A model generated the notes under the pieces. It was given only the letters and a program-made list of their open reading frames with translations. It did not search any database and was not told where the DNA came from. A stretch of DNA of 64,000 nt from Bacteroides fragilis. GTDB lineage: Bacteria; Bacillota; Clostridia; Lachnospirales; Lachnospiraceae. The position numbers were made by a program, and so were the translations under genes. The stretch is taken from the NCBI GenBank assembly GCA_023664485.1, contig JAMPFK010000001.1:83088-147087 (forward strand), read 5' to 3'. This document shows, piece by piece, positions 7,181-17,319 of this stretch. Within the stretch, counting starts at the first letter, position 1; every line of letters begins with the position of its first letter.

Positions 7181-10100
7181 ATGAAAAATTTTTCTTTGCG
7201 AAAGCCCTTTTCTAAAAAGTTTTCAAAGAAAACAGTCACAGGCATGATTGTCCTGCTTGTGATAACAATTGTTTTTATTACGATTAAAACAGGATTTGAT
7301 TTTTGGAATATCGGGATTTTCTCGAAAAAAAGCGCGAATCTGGCATTGCAGAGGGGGGTGAAAGCCTCCTGCGACAGTATGGAGACAGCGGAGCTGTCGG
7401 CGGAAAAAGCGATCGACGGGGATGACGAAACGTTGTCTTCCCGCTGGTCGAGCGAGAATAACTGGGAAAATGCTTCTCATTATATAGAACTGGAATTTCC
7501 GGAAGAAATTTCAGTTTCTTTTGTTGTTCTGAAATGGGAGCGGACTAATGTGACCGAATACCGGCTGGAAGGTTCGACGGATGGGACAGACTGGCAGACT
7601 TACGCCGCCTTCGATGGGGCGCCGGCTTCCAGAAAACAGGAAATCCCGTTACAGGAAGCGGTAACAGTGCGGTTCCTGCGGCTGTCTACGAGCGCGGTCT
7701 CACAGGAGGAAGCAGATTATTCCAATCTGTACCAGAATGTGTCTTTATATGAGTTCGAGGTGTATGCGGACAAGCCCGCTGCCTATCTGCTGGAAGAGCC
7801 GTCGATCGTCATGGAAAATAACGCACGTTATTTACAAATGCCGGAAGCGCCGGAGGGTTATCGGATCACTTATCTGGGGGCGGATTATGAACAGGTCATC
7901 GGGGCGGACCGTATGATCTATGAGACGATACAGGAGAAGGAAGTGACGGTCGGTTTTCTGGTGGAGGAGGCGGAGGGTGAAAATGCCGATGGAGCCGTAA
8001 AACAGGCGGACGGGGAAAACGCCGGAAGAGAGGTATCCTTTACGATTCAGGTACCGGCTGCAGCGGGCGGACCGGAGGGCGGCAACAAAGCGCCCGAAGT
8101 GATTCCGGCGGTCGCGGAATGGGACGGCGGCGAGGGCAGTTTCGTGCCGGGGGAAGATTCCCGGATTGTCGTACAGAAGGATGCGCCGGGGGAAGCGGTA
8201 TCGGGAGAGGATGCCTTGCGGCGGACGGCGGAGCTGTTCGCGGAGCGGTATCGGGAAATCATGGGCCGTGAGATTCCGGTCATAGAAGGAGCCTGGGAAG
8301 ATGTGCGGCGGGGGGATTTCTATCTGGTCTATGGCGATGAGGCGGCCCGTGGCGGCGCGAAGAATGACAGGGCGTCCTGGATAAGCGGCGGCGCGCTCGG
8401 CGGTCTCGGCGAAGAGGGATACCTCTGCGAAATTACCGACAGATGCGTCATAAGCGGGACACATCAACAGGGCGTCTACTGGGGGACCATTACCGTCCTG
8501 CAGATTCTGAAAGGACAGGGAGGCCGGATGCCTCAGGGCCGGATACGCGACTATCCGGAATATCCGGTGCGCGGATTTGGTATCGATGTGGCACGGAAGC
8601 CTGTTTCGATGGCGATGCTGTATCAAATTGTCGAAAATATGTCCTGGTATAAGATGAACGATCTGTGCATTCATTTAAACGATAATGTTATATTGAGTAC
8701 GAGCGGATTGACGGGCTCGGCGGAAGAAGCCATGACGGCGTACAGCGCCTTCCGGCTGGACAGCGGTATTATGAATGAAAAAGGAGAAAGGCTGGCTTCG
8801 GCGGATTATGCCTATACGGCGGAGGAATTTGCGGCCCTGATTGCGGACGCCGGAAACTATGGCGTGCGCATCGTGCCGGAAATCGATACGCCGGCGCATT
8901 CCCTGTCCATCACGAAGCTTTTTCCGGAATATGCGCTGACAGTGCGGAACGAAGCCGTGGATCAGATCGATTTGAACAGGGAAGAAGCGGTGGCGCTCGT
9001 GAAGGATATCTGGCGGGAAGCGCTTTGCGGCGGACAGGGCACAAACGGTAAGCAGGGCGTTTCTGCGGGCGCGGCATTTCAGGGGGCGTCCGTCGTGAAT
9101 ATCGGAATGGATGAATATTACGGCGACGGCGAGACCTGCCGGCAGTATATGAATGAGCTGATACGGTTCATCCGGTCGGAAAGCAGCGTCGGAACGATCC
9201 GGCTGTGGGGAAGCCTCAGCAATATCGATGGAACGACGATGCCGCCGGCGGAACGGCTGCAGATGAATATCTGGAGTACCCTGTGGGCGGATCCGTTATC
9301 GATGTATCGGGACGGATATACGCTGATCAATATGCAGAACAATCATTTGTATATTATTCCGGGCGGCGGCTATGACTATCTCGACGCGGAAGAGCTGTAC
9401 CGGAACTGGGAACCGAATAAATTTTATGATTATAACCAGCTGGAAACGATTCCGGCCTACTCACCGCAGATGGCGGGCGCGGCCTATATGATCTGGAACG
9501 ATATGAGCGGCGGTCTGGATGTGGGAATCGGCGAGAGCGATCTGTTCGACAGATTCTTTGCCCCGCTCGGCGTCCTGGGAGGAAAGCTCTGGGGAGAAAC
9601 GGAGGGCTCTTATCAGGAATGGCAGGCGCGGTTTTGGGAACTCGGCCTCTCGCCGGGCAGCGATCCTTATGCCGCCCCGGCATGGGAAGGAGAGGCACTG
9701 CGGCTTTTAGAGGAAGAGGCATTGTCCTTATCCGGGGGATCCGATTATTGGGAGACCGGCTATACGGGCGGATATGGGAACGGCATCGGCATCGGCGGCA
9801 GTTACACCGTCAGTATGAAGGTTTACCGGGAAAGATCCGGGGATGCGGAGAACAGCGGCGCTTCGTCGGGAGAGAATCCGCCGGATGCGCAGGAAGAAAT
9901 CCTCTTCGAGACGGACAGCGCCTACGGGCAGACGGCTTTTAAGGCAGCGCAGAAGGGGACGGGACAGGTCGGCTTTTCCAGAGAGGGCCGGGACTATTCC
10001 TTTGCCTGTACGCTGCCGGAAGGAGAGTGGGTGACCTTGACGGTACGGTGTGAGCGGGCGCGGACGAGCCTGTATGTCAACGGCGAACTGGCGGATACGC

Positions 10101-10231
10101 TGGGAGACGGCCAGCCTTTTGGCGAATATGCGTCTTTTCTTTTTCCGCTCGAAAGGATCGGTTCCAAAACGGAAAGTTTTCATGGTATGATAAAAGAAAT
10201 CGAGGTGAAGGCGGATGGAAGCGTATACTGA
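7181..10231 (+). CDS. Multidomain GH20 beta-N-acetylhexosaminidase, membrane-anchored
   Basis: The 1016-residue protein starts with a basic head and a hydrophobic signal anchor (about residues 18-42). An F5/8-type discoidin (CBM32-like) carbohydrate-binding domain follows (about 50-195). Then comes a GH20 accessory alpha/beta domain (about 310-455), the GH20 barrel starting near YPVRGFGIDVARKPV, and the catalytic Asp-Glu pair in VNIGMDEYYG (D644, E645). A LamG/concanavalin-like domain closes the C-terminus (about 870-1016). It should release terminal GlcNAc or GalNAc from glycans at the cell surface. Its ATG lies one base after the upstream stop with only a weak ribosome site, suggesting translational coupling. 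Confidence 0.87.
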   Translation: MKNFSLRKPFSKKFSKKTVTGMIVLLVITIVFITIKTGFDFWNIGIFSKKSANLALQRGVKASCDSMETAELSAEKAIDGDDETLSSRWSSENNWENASHYIELEFPEEISVSFVVLKWERTNVTEYRLEGSTDGTDWQTYAAFDGAPASRKQEIPLQEAVTVRFLRLSTSAVSQEEADYSNLYQNVSLYEFEVYADKPAAYLLEEPSIVMENNARYLQMPEAPEGYRITYLGADYEQVIGADRMIYETIQEKEVTVGFLVEEAEGENADGAVKQADGENAGREVSFTIQVPAAAGGPEGGNKAPEVIPAVAEWDGGEGSFVPGEDSRIVVQKDAPGEAVSGEDALRRTAELFAERYREIMGREIPVIEGAWEDVRRGDFYLVYGDEAARGGAKNDRASWISGGALGGLGEEGYLCEITDRCVISGTHQQGVYWGTITVLQILKGQGGRMPQGRIRDYPEYPVRGFGIDVARKPVSMAMLYQIVENMSWYKMNDLCIHLNDNVILSTSGLTGSAEEAMTAYSAFRLDSGIMNEKGERLASADYAYTAEEFAALIADAGNYGVRIVPEIDTPAHSLSITKLFPEYALTVRNEAVDQIDLNREEAVALVKDIWREALCGGQGTNGKQGVSAGAAFQGASVVNIGMDEYYGDGETCRQYMNELIRFIRSESSVGTIRLWGSLSNIDGTTMPPAERLQMNIWSTLWADPLSMYRDGYTLINMQNNHLYIIPGGGYDYLDAEELYRNWEPNKFYDYNQLETIPAYSPQMAGAAYMIWNDMSGGLDVGIGESDLFDRFFAPLGVLGGKLWGETEGSYQEWQARFWELGLSPGSDPYAAPAWEGEALRLLEEEALSLSGGSDYWETGYTGGYGNGIGIGGSYTVSMKVYRERSGDAENSGASSGENPPDAQEEILFETDSAYGQTAFKAAQKGTGQVGFSREGRDYSFACTLPEGEWVTLTVRCERARTSLYVNGELADTLGDGQPFGEYASFLFPLERIGSKTESFHGMIKEIEVKADGSVY

Positions 10232-11042
10232 TTTTGCGGACGTTTATGATACGTTTATGGATGATACGCCCTATGAGGAATGGTGTGGTTTTCTCGATGA
10301 CGCGATCAGGTGTTACAGGATAAAAGAGGATACGGCGGATGAAATGCTTTTGCAGGAGCAGAATTCGGTGGTGGATTTAGGATGCGGAACGGGTACGCTG
10401 ACCGGGCTTCTGGCGGCAAAGGGCTATGATATGATCGGCATTGACAGCTCGCAGGAAATGCTCCGGATCGCGATGGAGAAGCGGGAGCGTCTGGGACTGG
10501 ATATCCTGTATTTACAGCAGGATATGCGGGAGTTCGAGCTGTACGGGGCGGCGGGCGCCATGATCAGCGTATGCGACAGCCTGAATTATCTGCTTGCGGA
10601 AGAGGAGCTGCTTTCCACGTTCCGGCTGGTGCGCAATTATCTGTATCCGGGCGGCGTTTTTATCTTCGATTTCAATACGGTCTATAAATATGCGGAAATT
10701 ATCGGGGATGCGACGATTGCCGAGAACCGGGAGGAATGCAGCTTTATCTGGGAAAATTATTATCACCCGGAGGAGGAAATCAACGAGTATGATTTGACCG
10801 TTTTTGTTAAAAATGATGATGAGGGGGAAAGCGGCAAAGATATGCGGGACTGCTTCCGGCGTTTTCAGGAGACGCATTACCAGCGGGGATATCGGCTGGA
10901 ACAGATGAAAACGCTGCTGGAACAGGCGGGACTGCTTTTTCTGGAGGCGATCGACGCCGATACCCATGGAGAGGTAACGGCGCAGAGCGGGCGGATCATT
11001 ATAATCAGTAAAAAGGCAGAAGACCGGACGGAATCGCGCTGA
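10215..11042 (+). CDS. Class I SAM-dependent methyltransferase
   Basis: The 275-residue protein has motif I VVDLGCGTGTLTGLLA (about residues 52-67), motif II YDMIGIDSS, and a later FDFNTVYKY block seen in small-molecule methyltransferases of the Methyltransf_25/11 type. The N-terminal FADVYDTFMDDTPYEEW stretch is typical of a common Clostridia family of unknown substrate. It begins 17 bases before the stop of the GH20 gene, with a GAGGTGAAGG site, so expression is coupled. Substrate cannot be read from the sequence. Confidence 0.85.
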   Translation: MEAYTDFADVYDTFMDDTPYEEWCGFLDDAIRCYRIKEDTADEMLLQEQNSVVDLGCGTGTLTGLLAAKGYDMIGIDSSQEMLRIAMEKRERLGLDILYLQQDMREFELYGAAGAMISVCDSLNYLLAEEELLSTFRLVRNYLYPGGVFIFDFNTVYKYAEIIGDATIAENREECSFIWENYYHPEEEINEYDLTVFVKNDDEGESGKDMRDCFRRFQETHYQRGYRLEQMKTLLEQAGLLFLEAIDADTHGEVTAQSGRIIIISKKAEDRTESR

Positions 11043-11074
11043 AACGATTCTGTCCAGGAAACAGGAGGATAACG

Positions 11075-11941
11075 ATGTCGGACTATCTGGTAAGAGCGAC
11101 AGCGGCGGACGCGCAGATCCGGGCGTTTGCGGCGACGTCAAGAGATTTGGTGGAAGAGGCGAGGAGCAGGCATGATTTAAGCCCGGTCGTGACGGCGGCG
11201 CTCGGCAGGCTGATGACGGGAGCCTGTCTGATGGGCAGTATGCTGAAAGGGGAAAAGGATGTATTGACTTTGCAGGTCAATGGAGACGGCCCGGTAAAGA
11301 GCATGATCGTGACGGCGGACGCGAAGGGCAGTGTTAAGGGCTATGCACAGGCGCCGCAGGCAATGATGCCGCCGAATGCGCAGGGGAAACTGGACGTGGG
11401 CGGCGTCATCGGAAAAGGTTATCTGACCGTTATCAAAGATATGGGCATGAAGGATCCCTATGCATCCAGAGTGGAGCTGCAGACAGGGGAAATCGCCGAT
11501 GATCTGACTTATTATTTTGCCGCGTCGGAGCAGGTCCCGTCCTGTGTGGCGCTGGGCATTCTGATGGAGCGGAACAATACGGTGAAGCAGGCGGGCGGCC
11601 TGATTATTCAGCTCATGCCCTTCGCGCAGGAAGAGGTCATCCGGAAACTGGAAGAAAAGGTCTCCGCCCTGAAACCGGTGACGGCGCTGTTAGAGGAGGG
11701 CAATACGCCGGAGCAGATCCTTTCGCTTCTGCTTGGAGATATGAGCCTTGAAATCACGGAGAAAACGCCGGTGCGGTTCTTCTGCGGCTGTACGAGGGAA
11801 CGGGTGGAAAAGGTGCTTTACAGCCTGAAAAAAGAAGAGATAAAGGAAATGATCGCGGAGGGAAAAGACGTAGAGCTGCATTGCCATTTCTGCAATACGG
11901 ATTATGTGTTTACGGTGGATGAGCTGAAAAAAATGGTGTAA
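11075..11941 (+). CDS. hslO: Redox-regulated chaperone Hsp33
   Basis: The 288-residue protein matches Hsp33, a holdase chaperone switched on by oxidation. The N-terminal domain carries the typical GRLMTGACLMGSMLKG and QVNGDGPVKSMIV blocks, and the C-terminal zinc switch has its four cysteines in order: FCGC followed by HCHFC about 30 residues later. All four ligands are present, so redox sensing should be intact. An ACAGGAGG site precedes the start. It sits between the methyltransferase and nadE, separated from each by about 35 bases, in a same-strand run. Confidence 0.95.
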   Translation: MSDYLVRATAADAQIRAFAATSRDLVEEARSRHDLSPVVTAALGRLMTGACLMGSMLKGEKDVLTLQVNGDGPVKSMIVTADAKGSVKGYAQAPQAMMPPNAQGKLDVGGVIGKGYLTVIKDMGMKDPYASRVELQTGEIADDLTYYFAASEQVPSCVALGILMERNNTVKQAGGLIIQLMPFAQEEVIRKLEEKVSALKPVTALLEEGNTPEQILSLLLGDMSLEITEKTPVRFFCGCTRERVEKVLYSLKKEEIKEMIAEGKDVELHCHFCNTDYVFTVDELKKMV

Positions 11942-11976
11942 GAAGCGGATAATAGCAAGGAGGTCATGAAAAAGAT

Positions 11977-13887
11977 ATGAAACATGGTTTTGTGAAGGCC
12001 GCGGCGGTAACGCCAAAGATCAGAGTCGCGGATCCGGTCTATAACGCGCGGCAGATCTGTGCGCGCATGGAAGAGGCTGCGGAGAATGGCGCGAAGCTCA
12101 TCGTTTTCCCGGAGCTGTGTCTGACAGGTTATACCTGCGGCGATTTGTTCTTACAGGAGCTGCTTTTAAAAGAGGCAAAAGAGCAGCTGCGGGTTATTGC
12201 CGATGCGTCGGAGGGAAGCGATGCGCTCGTTTTCGTCGGACTGCCGGTAGAAAAAGGGAATAAGCTTTATAATGCGGCGGCCGCGGTCCATGATGGCAGG
12301 GTGCTTGCTGTGATTCCGAAACGCTTTATTCCGGCCTATGCGGAATTCTATGAGACGAGGCATTTTACGCCGGGGAATGAGGAGCCGGAAGCTTTCCGGC
12401 TGGAAGAGGAGGAGATACCTTTCGGAACCAATATTCTGTTTCAGGCGGATTCCATGCGGGAGCTCGTCGTTGGCTGTGAGATCTGCGAGGATATCTGGAC
12501 GCCGGATTCTCCCGGAATGTCCCATGCGATGGCGGGGGCGAGCGTGCTCGTCAATCTGTCCGCGTCCAATGAGACGGTGGGAAAAGACAGTTACCGGGAG
12601 ATGCTCGTGAAATCCGCCAGCGCGCGGTTTATAGCGGGTTATATTTACGCTTCCGCCGGAGAGGGGGAGTCCACGCAGGACCTTGTTTTCGGCGGCCATA
12701 ATATGATCGCCGAGAACGGGACGATGCTGTCACAGTCGAAATGCTTCAGCGCGCAGACGGTTTATGCCGATCTGGACTTGCACAGGCTGAACCATGAGAG
12801 GCGCAGAATGACGAGCTATCAGCCGGGAAATAAAAAGAAATATCAGGTGATATCTTTTCATATGGAAGAAGAGGATACGGCGCTTGAACGGCGTTATCCT
12901 GCAACGCCCTTCGTGCCTTCCGGGAAAGAAGAGCGTGAGAAACGCTGCGATGAGATCCTGTCGATTCAGTCTTATGGATTGAAAAAGCGGTATGAGCATA
13001 CGGGCGCCAAAACGGCTGTTATCGGCGTATCCGGCGGTCTGGACTCCACGCTGGCGCTGCTCGTGACGGCGCGCGCTTTTGACATGCTGGCGCTTTCACG
13101 GGATAAGATCATCGCGGTCACAATGCCCTGTTTTGGAACGACGGACAGAACCTGCCGCAATGCCTGTGAACTTGCGAAGCTGCTCGGCGCGGCACTGAAG
13201 GAGGTCGATATTAAGGAAGCGGTGACAGTCCATTTTCGGGATATCGGCCAGGAAAGCGGCAATCACGATATTACCTATGAAAACGGGCAGGCGCGGGAGC
13301 GGACGCAGGTATTGATGGATATTGCCAATCAGACGAACGGTATGGTCATCGGGACGGGCGATATGTCGGAGCTCGCGCTCGGCTGGGCGACCTATAACGG
13401 CGACCATATGTCTATGTACGGCGTCAACAGCGGCGTGCCAAAGACGCTGGTGCGCCATCTCGTAAAATATTATGCGGACACCTGCGGGCAGGAGGCGCTT
13501 ACGAAAGTCCTGCTGGATATTCTTGACACACCTGTCAGTCCTGAACTTCTGCCGCCGTCGGACGATACGATTTCCCAGAAGACGGAAGATCTGGTCGGCC
13601 CTTACGAGCTGCATGACTTTTTCCTGTATTATATGCTGAGGTGCGGGTTCGAACCGGCGAAAATCTACCGGATCGCCAGGGATTCTTTTGCGGACCGGTA
13701 TACGGGAGAAGTGATCTTAAAGTGGATGAATACTTTTTACCGCAGATTTTTTGCGCAGCAGTTCAAACGTTCCTGTCTGCCCGACGGCCCCAAAGTAGGC
13801 AGCGTCGCGCTTTCTCCGAGAGGGGATCTGCGTATGCCGTCGGATGCCGCGGCGGAAGCATGGCTCAGGCAGATACGGGAACTTTGA
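11977..13887 (+). CDS. nadE: Glutamine-dependent NAD+ synthetase
   Basis: The 636-residue enzyme fuses an N-terminal nitrilase-type glutaminase (about 1-290) to a C-terminal ATP-pyrophosphatase synthetase (about 330-636). Glutaminase residues are visible: FPELCLTGYT (Glu), IPKRFIPAYAEFYE (Lys) and VVGCEICEDIW (nucleophile Cys). The synthetase P-loop-like motif SGGLDS begins at residue 352. It amidates nicotinic-acid adenine dinucleotide with ammonia channelled from glutamine, the last step of NAD synthesis. Length matches the clostridial and mycobacterial long form. An AAGGAGG site is placed before the ATG. Confidence 0.95.
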   Translation: MKHGFVKAAAVTPKIRVADPVYNARQICARMEEAAENGAKLIVFPELCLTGYTCGDLFLQELLLKEAKEQLRVIADASEGSDALVFVGLPVEKGNKLYNAAAAVHDGRVLAVIPKRFIPAYAEFYETRHFTPGNEEPEAFRLEEEEIPFGTNILFQADSMRELVVGCEICEDIWTPDSPGMSHAMAGASVLVNLSASNETVGKDSYREMLVKSASARFIAGYIYASAGEGESTQDLVFGGHNMIAENGTMLSQSKCFSAQTVYADLDLHRLNHERRRMTSYQPGNKKKYQVISFHMEEEDTALERRYPATPFVPSGKEEREKRCDEILSIQSYGLKKRYEHTGAKTAVIGVSGGLDSTLALLVTARAFDMLALSRDKIIAVTMPCFGTTDRTCRNACELAKLLGAALKEVDIKEAVTVHFRDIGQESGNHDITYENGQARERTQVLMDIANQTNGMVIGTGDMSELALGWATYNGDHMSMYGVNSGVPKTLVRHLVKYYADTCGQEALTKVLLDILDTPVSPELLPPSDDTISQKTEDLVGPYELHDFFLYYMLRCGFEPAKIYRIARDSFADRYTGEVILKWMNTFYRRFFAQQFKRSCLPDGPKVGSVALSPRGDLRMPSDAAAEAWLRQIREL

Positions 13888-13900
13888 AAAGGGCGGCGGT

Positions 13901-14389
13901 TCAGCGGCCGGAGGCGTCTCCCGCATCGGAGGCGTCTCCTGCGGAAACGGCTTTTTCCAGGGAAGCGGTAATGGCATTCAATAAAATCATGGAGGTATAC
14001 TTGCTGTCATCGGAATATGTAATGCCATCCAAACTCTGGTTGGAGATGATCTGGTTCGCAAGGTCTTCAAAGGAAGGCTGGATCAGAGGATACATCGTTG
14101 TAATGGCTTCATCCAGATTTACGAGGCGTATGGAATTAATGTTCCGTTCGTCAACGGTGACTTCTATTTCCACGACATTGTCATTCAAAATCAAAGAGGT
14201 CGTATAGACGCCGGGAACATAGGTATTTGACGCCGTCTGCGTCATTGTCGGTACCGTTTCCGTTTTTTCTTCTCCCGGCAGAAACATGATAATGAGCAGG
14301 ACGATGAAAAGAATACCGAGAACGGCGAGGATTCCGGTATAGATCAATTCTTTTACATGAAGCACAACAATTTTGGTTTTGGAACTCAT
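13901..14389 (-). CDS. Membrane-anchored FMN-binding-domain-like protein
   Basis: The 162-residue protein has an N-terminal transmembrane helix (about residues 15-37) after a short basic cytosolic segment, a linker rich in Thr, then a domain with YVPGVYTTSLILNDNVVEIEV and ISNQSLDGITYSDDSKYTS. The beta-strand followed by a helix and the D-x-x-T/S-x-A-like end resemble extracytoplasmic FMN-binding domains seen in Rnf and NosR proteins. The flavinylation motif (typically SGATxTS) is replaced by ITYSDDSKYTS, so covalent FMN attachment is uncertain. The tail repeats DAS motifs (GDASDAGDASG). It is convergent with nadE and divergent from the GH2 gene. Confidence 0.6.
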   Translation of the reverse strand: MSSKTKIVVLHVKELIYTGILAVLGILFIVLLIIMFLPGEEKTETVPTMTQTASNTYVPGVYTTSLILNDNVVEIEVTVDERNINSIRLVNLDEAITTMYPLIQPSFEDLANQIISNQSLDGITYSDDSKYTSMILLNAITASLEKAVSAGDASDAGDASGR

Positions 14390-14446
14390 AAAGCAATATC
14401 CTCATAGAAAATCTTTTTATCAGTGTATGAAAGGGCGGGCGCGTTT

Positions 14447-17266
14447 ATGAATGGAAATGACAGGTTTTATGATCTGAGCGGCCTCTGGCAGGCCGATATC
14501 GGCGACGGAAAACGATATCCGGTACGGCTTCCGGGCACGTTAGACGAAAGCGGGATCGGATACCCGGACCGCAGAAACGGACAGGTGCACCCGGATGAAG
14601 CGCTGGGGAACCACGAGGCGGACGGGAATGATGCGCCGGACAGGAACGCGGCGGAGGCTCCGATCGCCACGCGGTTCACACGGAAACATACATATGAGGG
14701 AGCGGCGCGGTTTTCGCGCAGCCTGTGTTTTGAGGAGCCTTCCGGAAAGAGGATTTTTCTTGAAGCGGAACGGGCGAGATGCCTGAGGCTTCTCATCGAC
14801 GGAAAGGAAGTGCCTGCGGTCTCTCCGGCGACGCTCTGTACGCCCTATGTGTTCGAAGTAACGGGGATGCTGGGCGGAACCCATGAGCTGACGCTCGTGT
14901 CGGATAACAGCTATCCGGGACTGCCACATGACGCCATCGTGTATTCCTCGGCGGCGACGGATGAAACGCAGACGAACTGGAACGGCGTGCTTGGTTATCT
15001 CAGGCTGCGCGCGGAGAAAGCGGTTTTTCCCGCAGCGGTGCGGGTATATCCGAAAGGGGAGAGGCTGACCGTTAAGGCGGAGCTATGGGCGGCCGGATCG
15101 TGGGAAGGTACGGTTTTCGTGCGGTCCGAGGCGCTCAAAGCGCCGGCGCAGGCGCCGGTAAAAATCGAAGGAAATGGAAATAGAACGGGAGGAGAAGAGG
15201 AAGCGGATAAGGCGGGCAGGATAAAAAAAGAAATCGTGCTGGAAGCGCTGCCGTTAAAAGAAGGCGTGAAGCGGTGGGACGAGGGGGAGGGCAATTTATA
15301 CGAGTTGTCCGTGACCCTGTCGAACGGGGCTTCCGGTACGGCGGTGTTTGGCGTAAGGGATTTCGGCGCGGACGGGGCCGGAAGGCTTACGCTGAACGGC
15401 CGGCGTTTTTTCCTGAGGGGCGAGGCGAACTGCGCGGTCTTTCCGGAGACCGGTTATCCGCCCATGACGGCGGAAGCGTGGAAGGATATTTTGCGGATGT
15501 ACCGTTCTTACGGAATAAACTGTATGCGGTTTCATTCTCATTGCCCGCCGGAAGCGGCTTTTACGGCGGCAGACGAGCTTGGCATGATGATGCAGCCGGA
15601 GCTGTCCCACTGGAATCCCAGGGACGCTTTTGAATCGGAGGAAAGCTATGCCTATTACCGGGCGGAGTTAGCGGGTATCCTGCGGATGCTGGCGAACCAC
15701 CCTTCTTTCGTGATGCTGACGCTCGGCAACGAACTGCATGCGCTCCCGAAAGGGCATGAACGGATGGACGCCCTCCTTGCGATGGCGCGCGCAACGGACG
15801 GCACGAGGCTGTATGCCAACGGCTCCAATGTGCATTATGGAGAGACCGGCTGCGATAAAGAAAGTGATTTTTATACTTCTTCTTCTTTTTATGATAAGGA
15901 ACTGCGGGGAACTTTTGCCGATATGAAAGGGTATCTCAATCACAGCTATCCGAATGCGGCAACCAGTTTCGACGGGACGATGGAAGCGCTGCGAGAGACC
16001 TATGCCGGCCCGGTATTCAGCTTCGAGGCAGGCCAGTTTGAAATCCTGCCCGATTTTGCGGAGCTTGCGGAATTTCAGGGGATTTCCGACCCGGCGAATC
16101 TCCGGATGATCCGGCGGAAGGTAAAGGAACGGGGCATGGAGGCGGACTGGCGGCGCTATGTGGAGGCTTCCGGCGAGCTTTCCCGCCTCTGCTACCGGGA
16201 AGAAATCGAGGCGGCCATGCGCACGGAACAGCTTTCCGGTATTTCCCTGCTCGGCCTGCAGGATTTTCCGGGGCAGGGAACGGCGCTCGTGGGAATGCTC
16301 AATTCCCATTTGGAGCCGAAGCCTTACGCTTTTGCGGATCCGGCGGCATTTCGGGAATTTTTTACGGACAGGCTGCCGCTCGTCCTGTTACCGAAATATA
16401 CCTATGAAAATACGGAACCGCTCCGCGCGGAAGTGAAAGTTGCCAATTTCGGAAAAGAAACGCTGACGGGACGTCTGCGCTGCGAATTACGGGAAGCGCC
16501 TGGCGGCGGAATGCGCGGCAGAGAGCGGGAAGAAGCGCATGAGCGGTCTTTCCTGGAGGAAATCCGTTCAGAAGAAGAAATCGTCTGTCCGCCGGGAAAG
16601 CTGACGCGGGCGGGCAGTCTGGAATTTTCATTAAAAAGAATCGACAGGCCGGCGCGGCTGCAGCTGACCGTATCCCTCTGCGGGATATCGAATCGTTATC
16701 CGCTATGGGTGTATCCGCCGGTCTGTCCGGTCTGTCCGGAAGGGATACTGGAGACGGAGCATATGGACGAAGAGGCGGCATCCGTCCTGCAGGCCGGAGG
16801 AACGGTATACCTGACGCCGCCTTCTACGAAGGAAGCGCTGCCGCATTCCATTCAGGCGCAGTTCTCGACGGATTTCTGGTCGGTGGGAACCTTCCCGAAT
16901 CAGGAAGGCGGCATGGGACAGCTCATCGACGCGGAACATCCCATTTTCCGGGATTTTCCGACAGAGTTTTACAGCAGCTGGCAGTGGTGGCCGATGGCCG
17001 GACAGCGCGCGGTCATTCTGCCGGAACGCTATGACGCGATTATCGCGGAGATGGACAGCTATGCTTTTCTGCGCCCGATGGCGAAGCTGTTCGAGTGCCG
17101 CTGCGGGAATGGAAAGCTGCTCTTTTCTACGCTGAACCTGCAGAATCTGCAGCAGTATCCGGAAGCGCGGGCGTTGTTATATTCGATATACAGGTATCTG
17201 GATTCGACGGAGTTTGAACCCGGACAGGAAATCGGAATGGAAGCGATACGGGGGCTGGTGCGCTGA
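14447..17266 (+). CDS. Glycoside hydrolase family 2 enzyme
   Basis: The 939-residue protein has an N-terminal sugar-binding jelly-roll domain (DLSGLWQADIG...RLPGTLDESGIG), an immunoglobulin-like region, and a TIM barrel from about residue 310. The barrel has LRGEANCAVFPETGYPP, MRFHSHCPPEAAF, the acid/base motif MLTLGNELH (NE pair) and a nucleophile candidate in VFSFEAGQFEIL. Extra beta domains follow at the C-terminus. There is no signal peptide, so it is probably cytosolic. Substrate may be a beta-galactoside, a glucuronide or a rhamnogalacturonan side chain; I cannot tell. The ATG at 14447 is preferred over an upstream GTG at 14423, which lacks a ribosome site; even so the site before 14447 is weak. 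Confidence 0.82.
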   Translation: MNGNDRFYDLSGLWQADIGDGKRYPVRLPGTLDESGIGYPDRRNGQVHPDEALGNHEADGNDAPDRNAAEAPIATRFTRKHTYEGAARFSRSLCFEEPSGKRIFLEAERARCLRLLIDGKEVPAVSPATLCTPYVFEVTGMLGGTHELTLVSDNSYPGLPHDAIVYSSAATDETQTNWNGVLGYLRLRAEKAVFPAAVRVYPKGERLTVKAELWAAGSWEGTVFVRSEALKAPAQAPVKIEGNGNRTGGEEEADKAGRIKKEIVLEALPLKEGVKRWDEGEGNLYELSVTLSNGASGTAVFGVRDFGADGAGRLTLNGRRFFLRGEANCAVFPETGYPPMTAEAWKDILRMYRSYGINCMRFHSHCPPEAAFTAADELGMMMQPELSHWNPRDAFESEESYAYYRAELAGILRMLANHPSFVMLTLGNELHALPKGHERMDALLAMARATDGTRLYANGSNVHYGETGCDKESDFYTSSSFYDKELRGTFADMKGYLNHSYPNAATSFDGTMEALRETYAGPVFSFEAGQFEILPDFAELAEFQGISDPANLRMIRRKVKERGMEADWRRYVEASGELSRLCYREEIEAAMRTEQLSGISLLGLQDFPGQGTALVGMLNSHLEPKPYAFADPAAFREFFTDRLPLVLLPKYTYENTEPLRAEVKVANFGKETLTGRLRCELREAPGGGMRGREREEAHERSFLEEIRSEEEIVCPPGKLTRAGSLEFSLKRIDRPARLQLTVSLCGISNRYPLWVYPPVCPVCPEGILETEHMDEEAASVLQAGGTVYLTPPSTKEALPHSIQAQFSTDFWSVGTFPNQEGGMGQLIDAEHPIFRDFPTEFYSSWQWWPMAGQRAVILPERYDAIIAEMDSYAFLRPMAKLFECRCGNGKLLFSTLNLQNLQQYPEARALLYSIYRYLDSTEFEPGQEIGMEAIRGLVR

Positions 17267-17319
17267 GAGCGGACAGCTGCGTCGAATGGGGGTAAGTTCC
17301 TGTCATCTGACTGCGTCAT

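Noticed and set aside
10512..11141. Minus-strand 209-codon frame opposite the methyltransferase gene
   Set aside because: It is a shadow of a clearly coding gene in GC-biased sequence and lacks motifs.
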